A stretch of 64,000 bases of DNA from Leisingera daeponensis DSM 23529 (GCF_000473145.1 NZ_KI421500.1:3187725-3251724), one strand, 5' to 3'; positions 53,527 to 62,558 are shown, numbered from the stretch's first letter. Made by a program: numbers and translations. The notes: generated by a model not told the origin, from the sequence alone.

Positions 53527-54440
53527 GATTGCGCCTGCCACTTCTGCAGGATGTGGTGGCTGGTCATCAGGTCCAGATGGGCGCCGCCGCCGTTCTTGAA
53601 CAGGGTGATCCGGGCCGGGTCATAGGCGGGGAAGCTGTCCAGGGCATAGAAATCCGCCCGCACGTCGCTGCGCTGGATGGTGCCGGCGGCCAGCGGGATC
53701 TTGAATTCGCCGATGTGGTCGAGGGTGGTGTCAAAGCTGTCGCAGTAGATCTGCGCGCGCCTCAGCGCCGCGTCATCGGCCTCGCGCATGTCGGGGCGGT
53801 AGGCGCCGATCATGTTGAGGTGCTGGCCGGGGCGGAGCCATTCGCCCTGGATCACCGGCTGGGACGACATGGTGCAGGTGACGATGATATCCGCCGCGCG
53901 CACCGCCGGTTCCAGACCGGGGGCGTGGAGGGTGCTGGGGTACTGGGCGCAAAGCGCCTGCGCCTTGGCGGCGGTGCGGTTCCAGACGCGGATCTGCGCC
54001 TGCGGGAAACCGGCCCCGAAAGCCTCAATGAGGGACGCGCCGACGGTGCCGGCGCCGACGATCAGCACCTCTCGCGCGTCGGGGTTGGCCAGCCGCAGGG
54101 CGCCGAGCAGGCTGTCTCCGGCGGTCTTCCACTTGGTGACGAGGTGAAAGTCGACGAGGGCTTCAAGGGTGCCGTCGGTGTCGGAGTAGAGGCAGACGGA
54201 ACCGTTGACCATCGGCTTGCCTGCGCCTGGGTTGCGCGGGAAGATGCTGGCGGTTTTCACCGCCAGGCCCAGCCCGTCGATCCAGGCGGAGCGGCTGAGC
54301 AGCGTGTCGGGGTCGCGGTAGAGGAAGGTATCGCCGATCTCTGCCTTGGGCAGATTGTGGCTGGCGGCCAGCGTGTCAGTGAAGCTGACCCAATCGAGCA
54401 GCGCCTCGCCCTCTTCAAAGGGGATGAACGGGATGGTCAT
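53523..54440 (-). CDS. Ornithine cyclodeaminase/mu-crystallin family protein
   Basis: A 305-aa protein of the ornithine cyclodeaminase/mu-crystallin fold: NAD(P)-binding GAGTVGASLIEAF near 128-140, FHLVTKWKTAGDSLLGALRLA and SIFPRNPGAGKPMVNGSVCL in the substrate half. True cyclodeaminases make proline from ornithine; relatives reduce cyclic imines (delta-1-piperideine/pyrroline-2-carboxylate). Which applies cannot be told. ATG 54440 is chosen; 29-bp gap from the HAD gene. Co-transcribed with a DMT exporter, so amino-acid turnover/efflux is plausible. Confidence 0.83.
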   Translation of the reverse strand: MTIPFIPFEEGEALLDWVSFTDTLAASHNLPKAEIGDTFLYRDPDTLLSRSAWIDGLGLAVKTASIFPRNPGAGKPMVNGSVCLYSDTDGTLEALVDFHLVTKWKTAGDSLLGALRLANPDAREVLIVGAGTVGASLIEAFGAGFPQAQIRVWNRTAAKAQALCAQYPSTLHAPGLEPAVRAADIIVTCTMSSQPVIQGEWLRPGQHLNMIGAYRPDMREADDAALRRAQIYCDSFDTTLDHIGEFKIPLAAGTIQRSDVRADFYALDSFPAYDPARITLFKNGGGAHLDLMTSHHILQKWQAQS

Positions 54441-54469
54441 GTGCCTGTTGTCCTTCTGCGTGTGCCGTC

Positions 54470-55090
54470 TCAGGCGGCCTCTTGGTTTGTCAGCAGACCG
54501 GCCTGCACCAGCCGGGCCGCAAAGGGCGCGGGGGCGGTGAACAGATGGGTCTGCCAGCCGCGCGCGCGGGCAGCCTGGATGTTTTCGGGGCGGTCGTCGG
54601 TGAACAGCAAATGCGGCGGCGCCACTCCGGTTTCGCGTTCGAGAATGGCATAGATTTCCGGCTCTGGCTTGATGCATTTCAGATGCGCGGAGACAAATGT
54701 GCGGTCAAAGCCCCGCAGGAAGGGGTAGGTTTCGCAGGCCAGCTCAAAGGTCTCGGCGCCGAAGTTGCTGAGGGCGAAAACGGGCGTGCCGCGTGCCTGC
54801 AGCGCCTGCATCAGGCGGACGGTGCGGGGGATGGCGCGCGGCACCATTTGCAGCCAGCAATCGTGCCACCAGCGGATTTCCTCAGCCCAGTCCGGGTGCT
54901 GGTCCGCCAGCGCATAGACGCTGCCGCGGAAGGGGTGGCCGCGGTCGACGTTCAGGTTCATCTCGTGCAGCGGCACCTGTTCGAACAGCTGCGTGCGGCG
55001 GGCTTCGCCGATGCGGCTGTCGTAGAAGCGTTCCGGCTCCCACTCGATCAGCACGCGGCCGATGTCGAAGACGACGGCATCAATGGGCAT
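54470..55090 (-). CDS. HAD-family phosphatase
   Basis: A 206-aa HAD superfamily hydrolase: FDIGRVLIEW (nucleophile Asp; Gly two residues on, as in YihX-type enzymes), SNFGAET for motif II, K in HLKCIKPEPE for motif III and FTDDRPENIQAA for motif IV. Close to haloacid dehalogenase/epoxide hydrolase-N-like phosphatases of the YihX type, which act on sugar phosphates. ATG 55090 has AAGGA at 8 nt; ATG 55099 overlaps the DMT stop as ATGA and is possible too. Confidence 0.84.
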   Translation of the reverse strand: MPIDAVVFDIGRVLIEWEPERFYDSRIGEARRTQLFEQVPLHEMNLNVDRGHPFRGSVYALADQHPDWAEEIRWWHDCWLQMVPRAIPRTVRLMQALQARGTPVFALSNFGAETFELACETYPFLRGFDRTFVSAHLKCIKPEPEIYAILERETGVAPPHLLFTDDRPENIQAARARGWQTHLFTAPAPFAARLVQAGLLTNQEAA

Positions 55091-55095
55091 CGCGG

Positions 55096-56058
55096 TCATC
55101 CTTCTGCGCGCGGGCGGGGCCGCGGGGCGGGGCGGTTCTTGCGGGTCTCGCGCCAGACGGAGACCAGGCCGGAGGCGATGATCAGCGCGCTGCCGGCCCA
55201 GACCGCCGGATCGGGCCATTCGTTGAAGATCACAACGCCCCAGAGGACCGACATCGGCATCGCGATGTACTCAAATGGCGCGGCCAGCGTGGCCTCGTTC
55301 ATGCGGTAGGCCTGGCTGACCAGATAGCCGCCGATGGAACCGGCAAGGCCGACGCCGATCAGGTAGGGCCAGTCCTGGGGGGCAGGCCAGATCCAGGCGC
55401 GCAGCAGGAAGCCGAAGGCGGGGTTATCGCCGCTGGCAAAGCGGCCGTCGCCAAAGGCCAGACCGGCCAGGGCGCTGAGGATCAGGAAGCCCATCATCGG
55501 GTAGAAGGCGAGCGTGGCGCCCGCCTCTGTCCCGCCTGCGCGGCGGGTCAGCACGTGCAGACTCGCATAGCCGCAGGCGCCGAGGAGCGGCAGGATGGCG
55601 GCGGGCTGGAAGGTGCCGGGGCCGGGACGCATGATGATCAGCACGCCCAGGAAACCGGCGATAACCGCGCCCCAGCGCCAGGGGCCGGGGCGTTCGCCCA
55701 GGAACAGGGCTGACAGGGTGGTGACGATGAGGGGCGTGGCAAAGGCGATTGCGACGGCTTCGGCCAGCGGCAGCAGGGTGAGGCCGGTGAAGAAGCAGAT
55801 GTTGGCAAAGAACACCACCAGGCAGCGCAGCAGGTGCAGTTTCGGCTGGTGGGTGCGCAGGAGGTGGTAGCCGCCCTCCAGCGGCACGATGATGGCCAGC
55901 ATCACCGCCACCGCGATGACGGAGCGGAACAGGACCACCTCGTACAGGGGGTAGTCGCCGGACAGGAACTTGAAGATCATGTCGATGACGGAGAAGGCAA
56001 TGCCTGCGCCTGCCGCGGCAAACAGGCCGGGGACGCTGATTTTGACCTCTGCGCTCAT
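55096..56058 (-). CDS. DMT (EamA) family transporter
   Basis: A 320-aa 10-helix membrane protein with two EamA repeats (FSVIDMIFKFLSGDYPLYEVVLFRSVIAV and PLAEAVAIAFATPLIVTTLSALFLGERPG). DMT proteins of this kind (RhaT/SAM-type) export amino acids, nucleobases or cofactors. Substrate not determinable. A basic, proline-rich tail (ETRKNRPAPRPRPRAEG) ends it. The ATG 56058 start gives MSAEVKISVPGLF. First gene of the operon with the HAD phosphatase (stop/start overlap). Confidence 0.85.
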   Translation of the reverse strand: MSAEVKISVPGLFAAAGAGIAFSVIDMIFKFLSGDYPLYEVVLFRSVIAVAVMLAIIVPLEGGYHLLRTHQPKLHLLRCLVVFFANICFFTGLTLLPLAEAVAIAFATPLIVTTLSALFLGERPGPWRWGAVIAGFLGVLIIMRPGPGTFQPAAILPLLGACGYASLHVLTRRAGGTEAGATLAFYPMMGFLILSALAGLAFGDGRFASGDNPAFGFLLRAWIWPAPQDWPYLIGVGLAGSIGGYLVSQAYRMNEATLAAPFEYIAMPMSVLWGVVIFNEWPDPAVWAGSALIIASGLVSVWRETRKNRPAPRPRPRAEG

Positions 56059-56213
56059 CTGTGCCGCCTCCCGCTCCCTGAGTTTGATCAGTGGCGGATT
56101 TGGTGTGGCCGGGCAATGGGCGGGGGCGGAAAAATGCAATTTCTCCGGGCAGAATTCCGGGGCGGAATTTTGGGCGTGGAACGGGAGGGGCGGCGCGGAG
56201 CCTTGACCCGGGA

Positions 56214-56669
56214 TCAGGCCTGTTTGGCAGCCCGCAGTTCGCGCTCCAGCGCATCCAGGAACCGCGAGCGGTCGGCCTTGGTGAAGCCCTTGCCGCCGCC
56301 CTGCATCCCCAGCGGGTTGGCGGCGCGCAAGTCGGCCATCAGGTCGCGCATCGCCAGCTGCTGGCCGATGTTTGCTTCGGTGAACCGCTCGCCGTTGTGG
56401 CGCAGCACGCGGGCGCCGGCCGCGATGCATTTGGCGGCCAAGGGGATATCCCCCGTCACCACCACATCGCCGGGGCCGCAGCGGTCTGCGATCCACATGT
56501 CGGCCACATCGGCGCCCTCAGACACGATCACATTCTCCACCAGCGGGTTCTGCGAGGGGCGCAACCCGCCGTTGGAGACCACGAACATGCGCAGGCCGTG
56601 GCGGGTGGCGACCCGCTCGGCCTCCTGCTTCACCGGGCAGGCGTCGGCGTCGATGTAGAGGGCGGTCAC
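56214..56669 (-). CDS. YaiI/YqxD family (DUF188) protein
   Basis: A 151-aa DUF188 protein: [21 protein letters not shown] (PIN-like DADACPV motif), [10 protein letters not shown] and the conserved C-terminal [17 protein letters not shown]-like fold suggests a nuclease, but no activity is established. The GTG start at 56669 overlaps the sthA stop (GTGA), so it is translationally coupled to sthA, an unusual coupling worth noting. Confidence 0.88.
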   Translation of the reverse strand: MTALYIDADACPVKQEAERVATRHGLRMFVVSNGGLRPSQNPLVENVIVSEGADVADMWIADRCGPGDVVVTGDIPLAAKCIAAGARVLRHNGERFTEANIGQQLAMRDLMADLRAANPLGMQGGGKGFTKADRSRFLDALERELRAAKQA

Positions 56670-58168
56670 TCTGCCGCCTTTTTGTCAGCCGCGGGTTTGG
56701 CGTCTGCCTTAGCCTCTGCCTTGGAGGCCGGTTTGGCCTTGCGGGCGGGTTTCTTCACCTTGAACTCCTCCGGGATCGGCATCCGGTTGAAGGCGTCGAG
56801 GCCCGCGATCTTGTAGGCCTCGGCCAGGGTCGGGTAGTTGAAGGTGTTCTGCACGAAGTAGTCCACCGTGCCCTTGAGGTTCAGCACCGCCTGGGCGATG
56901 TGAATGAGCTCTGTCGCGCCCTCGCCGACGATCTGCACCCCCAGCACCCGGCGGGTTTTCAGCGAGAACAGCATTTTCAGCATGCCGTGCTCCAGCCCCA
57001 TGATGTGCCCGCGCGAGGTTTCGCGGAAGCGGGCGACGCCAACCTCGTAAGGGATGCCGCGCTCCTTCAGCTCTTCCTCGGACATGCCGCAGGTGGACAT
57101 TTCCGGCACCGAATAGATGCCGTAGGGGTACCAGGGGCTTTCCGGCAGGGTCGGGGTTTCCAGCGCGTGGCAGGCGGCGACGCGGCCCTGCTGCAGCGAG
57201 GTGGAGGCCAGCGACGGGTGGCCGATCACATCGCCGGTGGCGTAGATGTGGGGCACCGCGGTCTGGTAGGTCTTGCGGTCCACGGACAGGCGGCCGCGGT
57301 GGTCGGTCTTGAGGCCGACGGCATCGAGGTTGAGCGCCTCGGTGGCGCCCATGCGGCCGGCCGCGAACAGCAGCATTTCGGCGCGCACGTGGCGGCCGTT
57401 GGCCAGCGACACCTCGATATGCTCGCCCGCGTCCTCGATGCTTTCCACGGCGGAACCCAGCCGCAGGTCGACGCCGTTTTCGCGGATCTGGTGGGTGAAA
57501 TCCTGGATCAGGGTCTTGTCGATGAAGTCGAGGAATGTCTCGCGCGGCTCGATCAGGGTGACGCGCACGTCCAGCGCCGAGAACATGGTGGCATATTCCA
57601 CTCCGATCACGCCGGCGCCGATGACTGCCAGCGAGCGCGGGATCTCGGCCATCTCCAGGAACTCGTCGCCGTCGACCACGGTCTTGCCGTTGAACGGCAC
57701 GTAATCCGGCCGGTAGGTGCGGGTGCCGGTGGCGATCAGAAACTTCTCTGCCGTCAGCCGGGTGGATTCGCCGGCCTCGGTGGCCACCTCGACCTCGTTC
57801 GGGCCGATGAATTTCGCCAGCCCGTTCAGGGTGTCGACGTGGTTGCGGTTGAACTGGTGCTCCAGCACGTCGACCTCGTAATCGAGGGTCATGTGCAGGC
57901 GCGCTTTCAGGTCGTTCGCCTCGATCTGGTCCTTCACCCGGTAGGAGCGGCCGTAGAAGGAGCGCTCGCGCCAGCCGGAGAGGTTCAGCACGGTTTCGCG
58001 CAGGGTCTTGGACGGGATGGTGCCGGTGTGGACCGACACGCCCCCCAGCCGGTCCTTGCGGTCGATCACCAGCACCCGGCGGTGCAGCTTGCCCGCCTGG
58101 ATGGCGGCGGCGCGGCCCGAGGGGCCGGAACCGATGATGATCAGGTCATAATCAAATTCGTCACTCAT
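56666..58168 (-). CDS. sthA: Soluble pyridine nucleotide transhydrogenase SthA
   Basis: A 500-aa FAD-dependent transhydrogenase converting NADPH and NAD to NADP and NADH. FAD loop GSGPSG (13-18), and [12 protein letters not shown] in place of the redox disulfide, the SthA hallmark that separates it from lipoamide dehydrogenase. E. coli SthA has about 466 aa; here a Lys/Ala/Pro-rich tail ([12 protein letters not shown] then [15 protein letters not shown]) adds roughly 30 residues. It lies 16 bp downstream of fghA. ATG 58168 follows AAGGA. Confidence 0.93.
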   Translation of the reverse strand: MSDEFDYDLIIIGSGPSGRAAAIQAGKLHRRVLVIDRKDRLGGVSVHTGTIPSKTLRETVLNLSGWRERSFYGRSYRVKDQIEANDLKARLHMTLDYEVDVLEHQFNRNHVDTLNGLAKFIGPNEVEVATEAGESTRLTAEKFLIATGTRTYRPDYVPFNGKTVVDGDEFLEMAEIPRSLAVIGAGVIGVEYATMFSALDVRVTLIEPRETFLDFIDKTLIQDFTHQIRENGVDLRLGSAVESIEDAGEHIEVSLANGRHVRAEMLLFAAGRMGATEALNLDAVGLKTDHRGRLSVDRKTYQTAVPHIYATGDVIGHPSLASTSLQQGRVAACHALETPTLPESPWYPYGIYSVPEMSTCGMSEEELKERGIPYEVGVARFRETSRGHIMGLEHGMLKMLFSLKTRRVLGVQIVGEGATELIHIAQAVLNLKGTVDYFVQNTFNYPTLAEAYKIAGLDAFNRMPIPEEFKVKKPARKAKPASKAEAKADAKPAADKKAAE

Positions 58169-58184
58169 GGCCGCGTCCTTGTGT

Positions 58185-59018
58185 TCAGTTCTGGTACAGC
58201 GCGTCGGCATGGAAGGAGACATGCTCCTCCATGAAGGTCGACACGAAGAAATAGCTGTGGTCATAACCCGGCTGCATCCGCAGGGTGGCCTGCTGGCGGC
58301 GTTCGGCGACGGCGTGGGCCAGCGCTTCGGGCTTCAGCAGGTCGATAAACTGGTCGGAGGTGCCGGTGTCGACCAGGATCGGGCCGTCGAAGCCTTTTTC
58401 GCGCATCAGGAGGGTGGCGTCGTGCTTGGCCCAGGCGGTTTCATCGTCGCCCAGGTAGGCGCTGAGCTGCTTGCGGCCCCAGTCCGACTGGGCCGGGTGG
58501 GAGATCGGCGCGAAGGCGGAGACCGATTTGTAGCGGCCCGGCAGGTTCATCGCCAAGGTCAGCGCGCCGTGGCCGCCCATGGAATGCCCGGTGATCGCCT
58601 GGCGGTCCAGGTCGATGGCGAATTTGTCGCCCAGCAGTGCCGGCAGTTCCTCGGCCACGTAGTCCCACATGCGGAAATGCGGCGCCCAGGGCTGTTGCGT
58701 GGCGTTGACGTAGAAGCCCGCGCCCTGGCCCAGATCATAGGCCTCATCGTCGGCCACGCCCTCGCCGCGGGGGGAGGTGTCGGGGAAGACGATGGCAATG
58801 CCCTGCTCGGCGCACCAGGCCTGGGCGCCTGCCTTGGTCATCGCGTTTTCATGGGTGCAGGTGAGGCCCGAGAGATACCACAGCACCGGCACCGGCCCGT
58901 CCTTGGCCTCCTCCGGCAGAAACAGGCCGAAGGTCATGTCGCCGCCGGTGGCGCTGCTGGCGTGTTTGTAGACGCCCTGGGTGCCGCCAAAGGCGCGGTT
59001 CTCGGAAACGGTTTCCAT
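58185..59018 (-). CDS. fghA: S-formylglutathione hydrolase
   Basis: A 277-aa esterase-D type enzyme finishing glutathione-dependent formaldehyde oxidation (S-formylglutathione to formate and glutathione). Nucleophile S146 in GHSMGGHGAL, oxyanion region LSGLTCTHEN, catalytic His in GYDHSYFF. ATG 59018 follows GGAG. Its partner, the class III alcohol dehydrogenase, is not in the window. With sthA and yaiI it forms one transcript (gaps 16 bp and an overlap); pairing with a transhydrogenase fits recycling of NADH from formaldehyde. Confidence 0.94.
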   Translation of the reverse strand: METVSENRAFGGTQGVYKHASSATGGDMTFGLFLPEEAKDGPVPVLWYLSGLTCTHENAMTKAGAQAWCAEQGIAIVFPDTSPRGEGVADDEAYDLGQGAGFYVNATQQPWAPHFRMWDYVAEELPALLGDKFAIDLDRQAITGHSMGGHGALTLAMNLPGRYKSVSAFAPISHPAQSDWGRKQLSAYLGDDETAWAKHDATLLMREKGFDGPILVDTGTSDQFIDLLKPEALAHAVAERRQQATLRMQPGYDHSYFFVSTFMEEHVSFHADALYQN

Positions 59019-59245
59019 GGGTGAGGCTCCTCAAATCTGTTAGCCCTATCGCTATCCGCAGATTGCCGCAGCGTCCAGCGGGAGGGCGGCGGCAAGGCCG
59101 GTTTTTGCGGCAGAAGGCTTGCGAAACTGCAAACATCCGGGGCTTTGGGCGGCTGGCGGCGGCAGCAGCCGCGCCTGGGGGTTCTGGACAGCGGCGGTGA
59201 AAACCGGGACAGTCTGCCGCCAGAGCAACAGGGAGACCAAGGGCC

Positions 59246-59587
59246 ATGAGGGATTTTCTGAGGCTGACACCGGAGGCTGCGGAGGCCGAGGTCGAGCGCC
59301 CGTCGCCGGAGAAGGTGATTGCGGGAGACCCGGTGTTCACCACCTGGAACGCGGAGGAGCGTGACGGGCTGTACTGCGGCATCTGGCAGTCGACGCCGGG
59401 CAAGTGGCGGATATCCTATGACGAATGGGAATACTGCCGGATCCTGGAGGGGCGGTCGGTGATCACCAGCGACGACGGCACCGAGTATCCTCTGGCGGCA
59501 GGCGACAGCTTCATCCTGCGGCCCGGCTTCAGCGGCACCTGGGAGGTGATCGAGACCACCCGCAAGGATTACGTGATCCGGGTTTAG
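59246..59587 (+). CDS. Cupin domain-containing protein
   Basis: A 113-aa single cupin of the DUF861/EutQ-like group: WRISYDEWEYCRILEGRSVITSDDGTEYPLAAGDSFILRPGFSGTWEV, a compact beta barrel with few metal-binding histidines left. Possibly a small regulator or metal/sugar binder. ATG 59246 is preceded by GGGAG. Its TAG overlaps the stop of the convergent AEC gene by 4 nt (59584-59587). Confidence 0.8.
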   Translation: MRDFLRLTPEAAEAEVERPSPEKVIAGDPVFTTWNAEERDGLYCGIWQSTPGKWRISYDEWEYCRILEGRSVITSDDGTEYPLAAGDSFILRPGFSGTWEVIETTRKDYVIRV

Positions 59588-60507
59588 GAGACCCAGGCCA
59601 TCACTGCCGGCACGGTCACGATCGACACTACGGTGGAGATGAAGATGGCGGCGGAGGCCCGGTGCGGGGCCACGCCGTAGTGCTGCGCCAGCATGTAGAC
59701 ATTGCCCGCCACCGGCAGGGAGGCGGCGGCGATGGCAACCGCGGCGGAAAACGGCGCGGCGGGGATCAGCCACAGCACCGCGACGGCGACGCAGGCCGGG
59801 TGCAGCACCAGCTTGGCAAAGCTGAGCCAGCCGGCGACCTGGACCCGCTCCGCCGATTTCGACGCGAGCGACGCGCCGATGGCGAAGAGCGCGCCGGGCG
59901 TGGCGGCGCCGCCGAGGATGGTGAGGAAATCGTTGGCGGGCTCCGGGATCGGCAGCGCGGAGGCCGACCAGGCGAGGCCCGCGACGATGGACAGGATCAT
60001 CGGGTTCTTCAGCAGGCCCAAGCCGACCAGTTTCAGGGTCGCCAGACCTAGGCCCTGGCCGCGGCCCGCGTTGATCAGGATGACGATCAGCGAGGAGAAC
60101 ACCACCAGATCGACGCTGAGCACCACCATCATCGGCGCCGCGGAGGCCGGGCCGAACAGGATCGCCATCATCGGCAGCCCCAGGAAGCCCACATTGCCGA
60201 TTGCCGCGCATTGCGCCTCCACCGCTGCGGTGGGCACGTCCAGGCCGCGGATCATGGCGACGGCTGTCACCAGCAGGTAGACCGCCAGCGTGCCTGCCAG
60301 ATAGCCAAGGATCAGCGTGGGATCGAAGACCTCGGCAAAGGAGAGGTTGGCGGCAAAACCGAAGATCATCGCCGACAGCGGAAAGTAGAACACGAAACGG
60401 GTGAGGTAGGCGGTTGCTTCCTCGGTGAAAAACCGGCTGCGCCCGGCCCAGTAGCCAAGGCCGATGATTGCGAAGAAGGGCAGGGTGCGGAAGAAAATCT
60501 CGGCCAT
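59584..60507 (-). CDS. AEC (auxin efflux carrier) family transporter
   Basis: A 307-aa membrane protein with ten helices in two repeats, of the bile acid/auxin efflux (AEC) fold; it carries the GNVGFLGLPMMAILFG and PVAGNVYMLAQHY helix-break motifs. Substrates in bacteria are organic acids or malonate. ATG 60507 is chosen (family N-terminus MAEIFFRTLPFFAIIG). No good ribosome-binding site. A TTG 27 nt upstream cannot be excluded. Confidence 0.85.
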   Translation of the reverse strand: MAEIFFRTLPFFAIIGLGYWAGRSRFFTEEATAYLTRFVFYFPLSAMIFGFAANLSFAEVFDPTLILGYLAGTLAVYLLVTAVAMIRGLDVPTAAVEAQCAAIGNVGFLGLPMMAILFGPASAAPMMVVLSVDLVVFSSLIVILINAGRGQGLGLATLKLVGLGLLKNPMILSIVAGLAWSASALPIPEPANDFLTILGGAATPGALFAIGASLASKSAERVQVAGWLSFAKLVLHPACVAVAVLWLIPAAPFSAAVAIAAASLPVAGNVYMLAQHYGVAPHRASAAIFISTVVSIVTVPAVMAWVS

Positions 60508-60621
60508 GGGAGATTGGTAACAAGAGCTGACCAATTGGCAAAGGCTGTTTTTTGGGCAGGCTTTGAGCGGCAGGGGCGTGCTCCCGCCTGCTCATGGTCA
60601 TTCGAAGAATGCCCTTCGCAG

Positions 60622-60720
60622 TTGGGCGTGGCCCCGTGCTGCGCACGGGGCAGGGGTTTTCGCTGAGAGCGCCTGACCCGTGTGGCGCACCCGCAGCGCG
60701 TCAGCGCTGCCGGGCCCAAC
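60622..60720 (+). repeat. GC hairpin cluster between AEC and mbfA genes
   Basis: TTGGGC (60622-60627) and GCCCAA (60714-60719) flank a perfect 8-bp hairpin GCCCCGTG/CACGGGGC (60631-60651) and the GCGCTGCCGGGCCCAA string shared with 10019-10034. It is a variant of the extragenic element with a longer spacer. Nothing else is recognisable in the 269-bp gap. Confidence 0.5.
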
Positions 60721-60776
60721 CGGGGAGGGGCAGCCTGTGGCTGCTCCGGCGCGGGCGGGAGGGCCTTGCTGCGAGT

Positions 60777-61751
60777 CTAGCCGCTGCCGATCAGGGCGCC
60801 GGCGCCCAGCACCAGCGCGCCGCCCAGCACCACCTGCATGGTGGCGCGCCAGAAGGGGGTTTGCATGAATTTGTTCTGGATCCAGGCGATGGCCCAAAGC
60901 TCCACAAACACGATCAGGAGCGCCAGCGTGGTGGCGGTCCAGAATTCCGGGATCAGGTAGGGCAGGGCGTGGCCGAGGCCGCCGACGGTGGTCATGATGC
61001 CGGAGGCCAGTCCGCGCTTGACGGGGGAGCCGCGGCCCGAGAGTTCGCCATCATCCGAGGCCGCCTCGGTAAAGCCCATCGAGATGCCCGCCCCGACCGA
61101 GGCCGCCATGCCGACCAGGAAGGTGGTCCAGGTGTCCTGGGTGGCAAAGGCGGTTGCAAAGATCGGCGCCAGGGTGGAGACCGAGCCGTCCATCAGCCCA
61201 GCAAGCCCCGGCTGCACCCAGGTCAGCACGAACTGGCGGTGGGCGGCGCGGTCCTCATCGTCGCGGGTGCCGTCGTCCAGATGCGCCTCCTGCAGCGTGC
61301 CGGCGCGGGCCTGGTGGCCTGCCTCGGCGGCGGCGAGATCGCCCAACAGCTTGCGGGTGGCGGCGTCCTGCGTGCGGGCGGCGGCGGCGGTGTAGAAGCG
61401 TTCGGCGTCGCGCTCCATCGCGCGGGCCTCGTCGCGGATGCGGTCCAGGCTCAGGTTTTCCATCAGCCAGACCGGGCGGCGGGCGTAATAGCCTGCCACA
61501 TGCTCGCGCCGGATCAGCGGGATCGCCGGGCCGAACCTGTCTGCGTGCAGGGCAATCAGCTGGGCGCGGTGCTCATCCTCCTCCGCGGCCATGCCGTCGA
61601 ACATCGCCGCAGTTGCCGGGTAGTCCGCCCGCAGCCGCGCCGCATAGCTGCGGTAGATGCGCGCATCGTCCTCCTCGGAGGCGATTGCAAGGGCCAGGAT
61701 CTCCTGCCCGGTCAGGTCCGAAAAGTGCTTGCGCTGAGTAAAAAACCGCAT
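60777..61751 (-). CDS. mbfA: Membrane-bound ferritin/CCC1-type iron exporter MbfA
   Basis: A 324-aa protein with an N-terminal ferritin-like diiron domain (about 1-150: IASEEDDARIYRSYAARL, GMAAEEDEHRAQL, ARAMERDAERFYTAAA) and a C-terminal VIT1/CCC1 membrane part (about 170-324: LMDGSVSTLAPIFATAF, GFTEAASDDGELSGRGSPVKRG). MbfA exports iron and protects against peroxide; in alphaproteobacteria it is de-repressed by Irr. Matching this, TTTAGAATTATTCTAAA lies 13 bp upstream of the start. Confidence 0.92.
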   Translation of the reverse strand: MRFFTQRKHFSDLTGQEILALAIASEEDDARIYRSYAARLRADYPATAAMFDGMAAEEDEHRAQLIALHADRFGPAIPLIRREHVAGYYARRPVWLMENLSLDRIRDEARAMERDAERFYTAAAARTQDAATRKLLGDLAAAEAGHQARAGTLQEAHLDDGTRDDEDRAAHRQFVLTWVQPGLAGLMDGSVSTLAPIFATAFATQDTWTTFLVGMAASVGAGISMGFTEAASDDGELSGRGSPVKRGLASGIMTTVGGLGHALPYLIPEFWTATTLALLIVFVELWAIAWIQNKFMQTPFWRATMQVVLGGALVLGAGALIGSG

Positions 61752-61764
61752 CGTCTGCCCCTAG

Positions 61765-61781
61765 TTTAGAATTATTCTAAA
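61765..61781 (-). promoter_or_regulatory. Irr-type iron-control element (ICE) upstream of mbfA
   Basis: TTTAGAATTATTCTAAA is a perfect 8-1-8 palindrome fitting the Irr ICE consensus (TTTAGAA-N-TTCTAAA type). It lies 13 bp upstream of the mbfA ATG, overlapping the promoter region, where Irr would repress in low iron. It also sits 130 bp upstream of the divergent TetR gene. Confidence 0.8.
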
Positions 61782-61910
61782 CATAGCAAATCCCTGCGCC
61801 GCCGCAAGATGGCGCGCCAGCCTTGATGCACAGCCTTGTTGCAAAGCGGCGGCCCGCATTACATTAGAGGCAGGCCCTGCACCCCGCAGCCCGTATCCCG
61901 AGGAGCCTTC

Positions 61911-62528
61911 ATGAACCAGCAAGCCAGCGTCCTGCGCACCGGCCGGAAATTCGACCAGGTCCTGGAGGGCGCGCGCGAGGTGTTCCTGGCGGATGGATTT
62001 GAGGGCGCCAGCGTCGACAATATCGCCAAGGCGGCGGGAGTCTCAAAGGCGACGCTTTACAGCTATTTCCCTGACAAGCGGGTGCTGTTCATGGAGGTGG
62101 TGCGCTCGGCCTGCGTGCAGCAGGCGGACGCTTCGCTGGAGCTGGCGCCGGGCAGCCGCGGGCCGCGGGAGGTGCTGCGGGCGGCGGCGGAGCGGGTGCA
62201 CGGGGTGCTGCTGGGCGGCTTCAGCCTGCAGCTGTTCCGCATCTTCGTGGCCGAGGCCGACCGGTTCCCGGAGCTGGGGCCGATGTTCTACGAAAGCGGC
62301 CCGATGACGCTGCACGGGGAGATCCAGACCTATATGGAGGCCGCTGCGGCGCGCGGCGAGCTGAAGATCGAAGATGCGGATCTGGCCGCCGCGCAATTCA
62401 TCGAGCTGTGCAAGGCCGATGTGTTCCTGCGGTTCCTGTTCAAGATCGACACCGAGTTCACCGAGGCCGAGCGCGAGCGGGTGATCAGCGGCGCGATCGA
62501 CACGTTCCTGGCGCGGTTCGGCGCCTGA
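61911..62528 (+). CDS. TetR/AcrR family transcriptional regulator
   Basis: A 205-aa repressor. The N-terminal helix-turn-helix is ASVDNIAKAAGVSKATLYSYFPDKRVLFMEV (about 30-60), followed by a ligand domain (about 80-200) that I cannot match to a specific subfamily. ATG 61911 follows GAGGAG. Targets unknown: it is divergent from mbfA and points away from it. The neighbouring cytochrome gene converges. Confidence 0.88.
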   Translation: MNQQASVLRTGRKFDQVLEGAREVFLADGFEGASVDNIAKAAGVSKATLYSYFPDKRVLFMEVVRSACVQQADASLELAPGSRGPREVLRAAAERVHGVLLGGFSLQLFRIFVAEADRFPELGPMFYESGPMTLHGEIQTYMEAAAARGELKIEDADLAAAQFIELCKADVFLRFLFKIDTEFTEAERERVISGAIDTFLARFGA

Positions 62529-62558
62529 GAGACCGGCCCGGCGGGGCCGGCGTTCCGG

